Positions 31,236 to 31,799 of a DNA stretch of 31,799 nt are shown here, in pieces; the first letter of the stretch is position 1, and every line of letters starts with the position of its first letter. The DNA lies in IMG/VR virus record IMGVR_UViG_3300042465_007579, positions 1 through 31,799 of that record, one strand, 5' to 3'. Position numbers and translations under genes: made by a program. The notes under the pieces are model-generated. The model did not search any database. It was not told the origin of the DNA and saw only the letters and a list, made by a program, of their open reading frames with translations. This DNA is from a virus.

Positions 31236-31270
31236 GTATTTATCATAACACTGTGTTGAAATCCTGTCAA
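31236..31270 (-). promoter_or_regulatory. Composite sigma70 / late promoter of psbA
   Basis: On the minus strand: -35 TTGACA (31270-31265), 17-bp spacer, -10 TATGAT (31247-31242), directly overlapped by a late motif GATAAATAC (31244-31236). The -35 context CCCCTTGACAGG equals that of the promoter at 6015-6043. Confidence 0.8.
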
Positions 31271-31280
31271 GGGGTTTTCA

Positions 31281-31290
31281 CTAAATACTT
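31281..31290 (+). promoter_or_regulatory. Late promoter motif for the 63-aa gene
   Basis: CTAAATACTT, 18 bp upstream of the ATG at 31308, back to back with the psbA promoter on the other strand. Confidence 0.7.
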
Positions 31291-31307
31291 AAAACTGCTT
31301 TCCCACG

Positions 31308-31499
31308 ATGCCAAGGGAATGGAATACTCCCAAAAGGGAACCTTGGAATGCACCGATACATAATATTTTAAAAGCAATAGATAATCACACTCAAGAATAT
31401 TTCAAGAGTGGTGAAATTTGGCATTTGGAAAAAGCAGATGCTTTAAGAAAATATCTTCACGAATTGAAGACTTGGATTCATAAACAAGAAGGACATTAA
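31308..31499 (+). CDS. Small conserved protein (63 aa)
   Basis: It starts MPREWNTPKREPWNAPIHNI, then LKAIDNHTQEYFKSGEIWHL and YLHELKTWIHKQEGH. A conserved cyanophage-type small protein without known function, mostly helical. A late motif is 18 bp upstream. Its TAA stop overlaps the stop of the convergent lysozyme gene in TTAA. Confidence 0.7.
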   Translation: MPREWNTPKREPWNAPIHNILKAIDNHTQEYFKSGEIWHLEKADALRKYLHELKTWIHKQEGH

Positions 31500-31799
31500 G
31501 AACTCCAGAGTTTACCCTCAGCACCTCTTCTTCTTAACAATCCAACTTCAACATTACTACCAGGATTGCGATACATTATTAAAGTATTAGGAACATTAGA
31601 CCATTCTTTATTCCTAAGTACTCTACTTATGGTATTAAAACCGGAAGACCCGTAAAAATTAGCACCAAGATTATAAGCAAAAGATAGAAGAGCTCCTTTT
31701 TGATTTTCATTCATTTCATTCCAGTGGGGAATTTTTTCTAAAGAAGGAAGAAATTTACTTTCAATATCATACTCTAATAAATCATCTGCTTCGAGTTGA
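31496..31799 (-). CDS. Phage lysozyme, GH24-like (partial)
   Basis: The frame is open to the right edge, so the N-terminus is missing. The visible 100 residues (QLEADDLLEYDIESKFLPSL, then KIPHWNEMNENQKGALLSFA, YNLGANFYG and a final VGLLRRRGAEGKLWSS) match the C-terminal half of T4-type/GH24 muramidases: the ..Q..AL.SF.YN.G core and the GL..RR..E..LW end. The catalytic Glu would lie outside the window. It probably acts as the endolysin; a virion-associated role cannot be ruled out. Confidence 0.75.
   Translation of the reverse strand, partial: QLEADDLLEYDIESKFLPSLEKIPHWNEMNENQKGALLSFAYNLGANFYGSSGFNTISRVLRNKEWSNVPNTLIMYRNPGSNVEVGLLRRRGAEGKLWSS

Noticed and set aside
1-31799. CRISPR array, insertion sequence, integrase or attachment site
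   Set aside because: No spaced direct repeats, transposase or recombinase motifs seen; consistent with a lytic T4-like phage.

Overview
The window is about 31.8 kb of a T4-like marine cyanophage (a myovirus of the Kyanoviridae type). It combines T4-type virion and replication proteins (homologues of gp4, gp5, gp26, gp27, gp32, gp33, gp48, gp53, gp54 and gp59) with genes of photosynthetic hosts (psbA for photosystem II D1, a CP12-like protein, DUF1825 and DUF4278 proteins) and typical cyanophage accessory genes (speD, phoH, thyX, glutaredoxin, a Mom-like DNA modification enzyme). The sequence is AT-rich with very short gaps, many stop/start overlaps and T4-type late promoter motifs (core TAAATA). 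psbA and gp32 look more GC-rich than their neighbours. The host is probably marine Synechococcus or Prochlorococcus; this is inferred.

Layout. 1-3560 (-): a large virion protein running off the left edge. 3600-6045 (-): an accessory block with a Mom-like enzyme, small conserved proteins, tRNA-Thr(UGU), an HNH endonuclease and tRNA-Leu(UAA), headed by a sigma70-type promoter at 6015-6043. 6048-18598 (-): the late tail/baseplate operon, read from 18598 downward: gp54, gp26 plus a frameshift-linked small ORF, two large related structural proteins carrying different cell-wall hydrolase-like domains, a gp27-like hub, a CP12-like protein, gp5, a separate beta-helix spike-like protein, a fibre-like protein and a small protein. 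18600-21897 (+): gp4, a conserved protein, gp48 and gp53 from a divergent late promoter. 21898-29066 (-): replication, recombination and metabolism genes (gp32, DUF1825, gp59, gp33, PD-(D/E)XK nuclease, PhoH, an FmdB-like protein, ThyX, small genes, SpeD). 29084-29845 (-): two small genes and glutaredoxin. 29945-31290: psbA with its own terminator and composite promoter. 31308-31799: a small + strand gene and the C-terminal part of a lysozyme running off the right edge.

How it works together. Five sigma70-like promoters, each with exactly 17 bp between -35 and -10, precede the early/middle genes and psbA. gp33, encoded here, is expected to help transcription from the roughly ten TAAATA-type late promoters, which mostly lie 18-31 bp upstream of late genes and often overlap the preceding stop codon. 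psbA carries both signal types overlapped.

Most notable signals: (1) a T TTT TTC slippery heptamer at the end of gp26 with a palindromic stem downstream, leading in the -1 frame exactly into the next small ORF, which looks like a lambda G/GT-type tail chaperone frameshift; (2) a roughly 53-bp repeated cassette that exactly fills two unrelated stop-to-start gaps (5753-5805 and 23816-23868); (3) a consensus promoter nested in a terminator at 26786-26823; (4) the composite early/late psbA promoter with a hairpin leader; (5) a CP12-like gene inside the tail operon; (6) a class I tRNA body carrying a Leu UAA anticodon.
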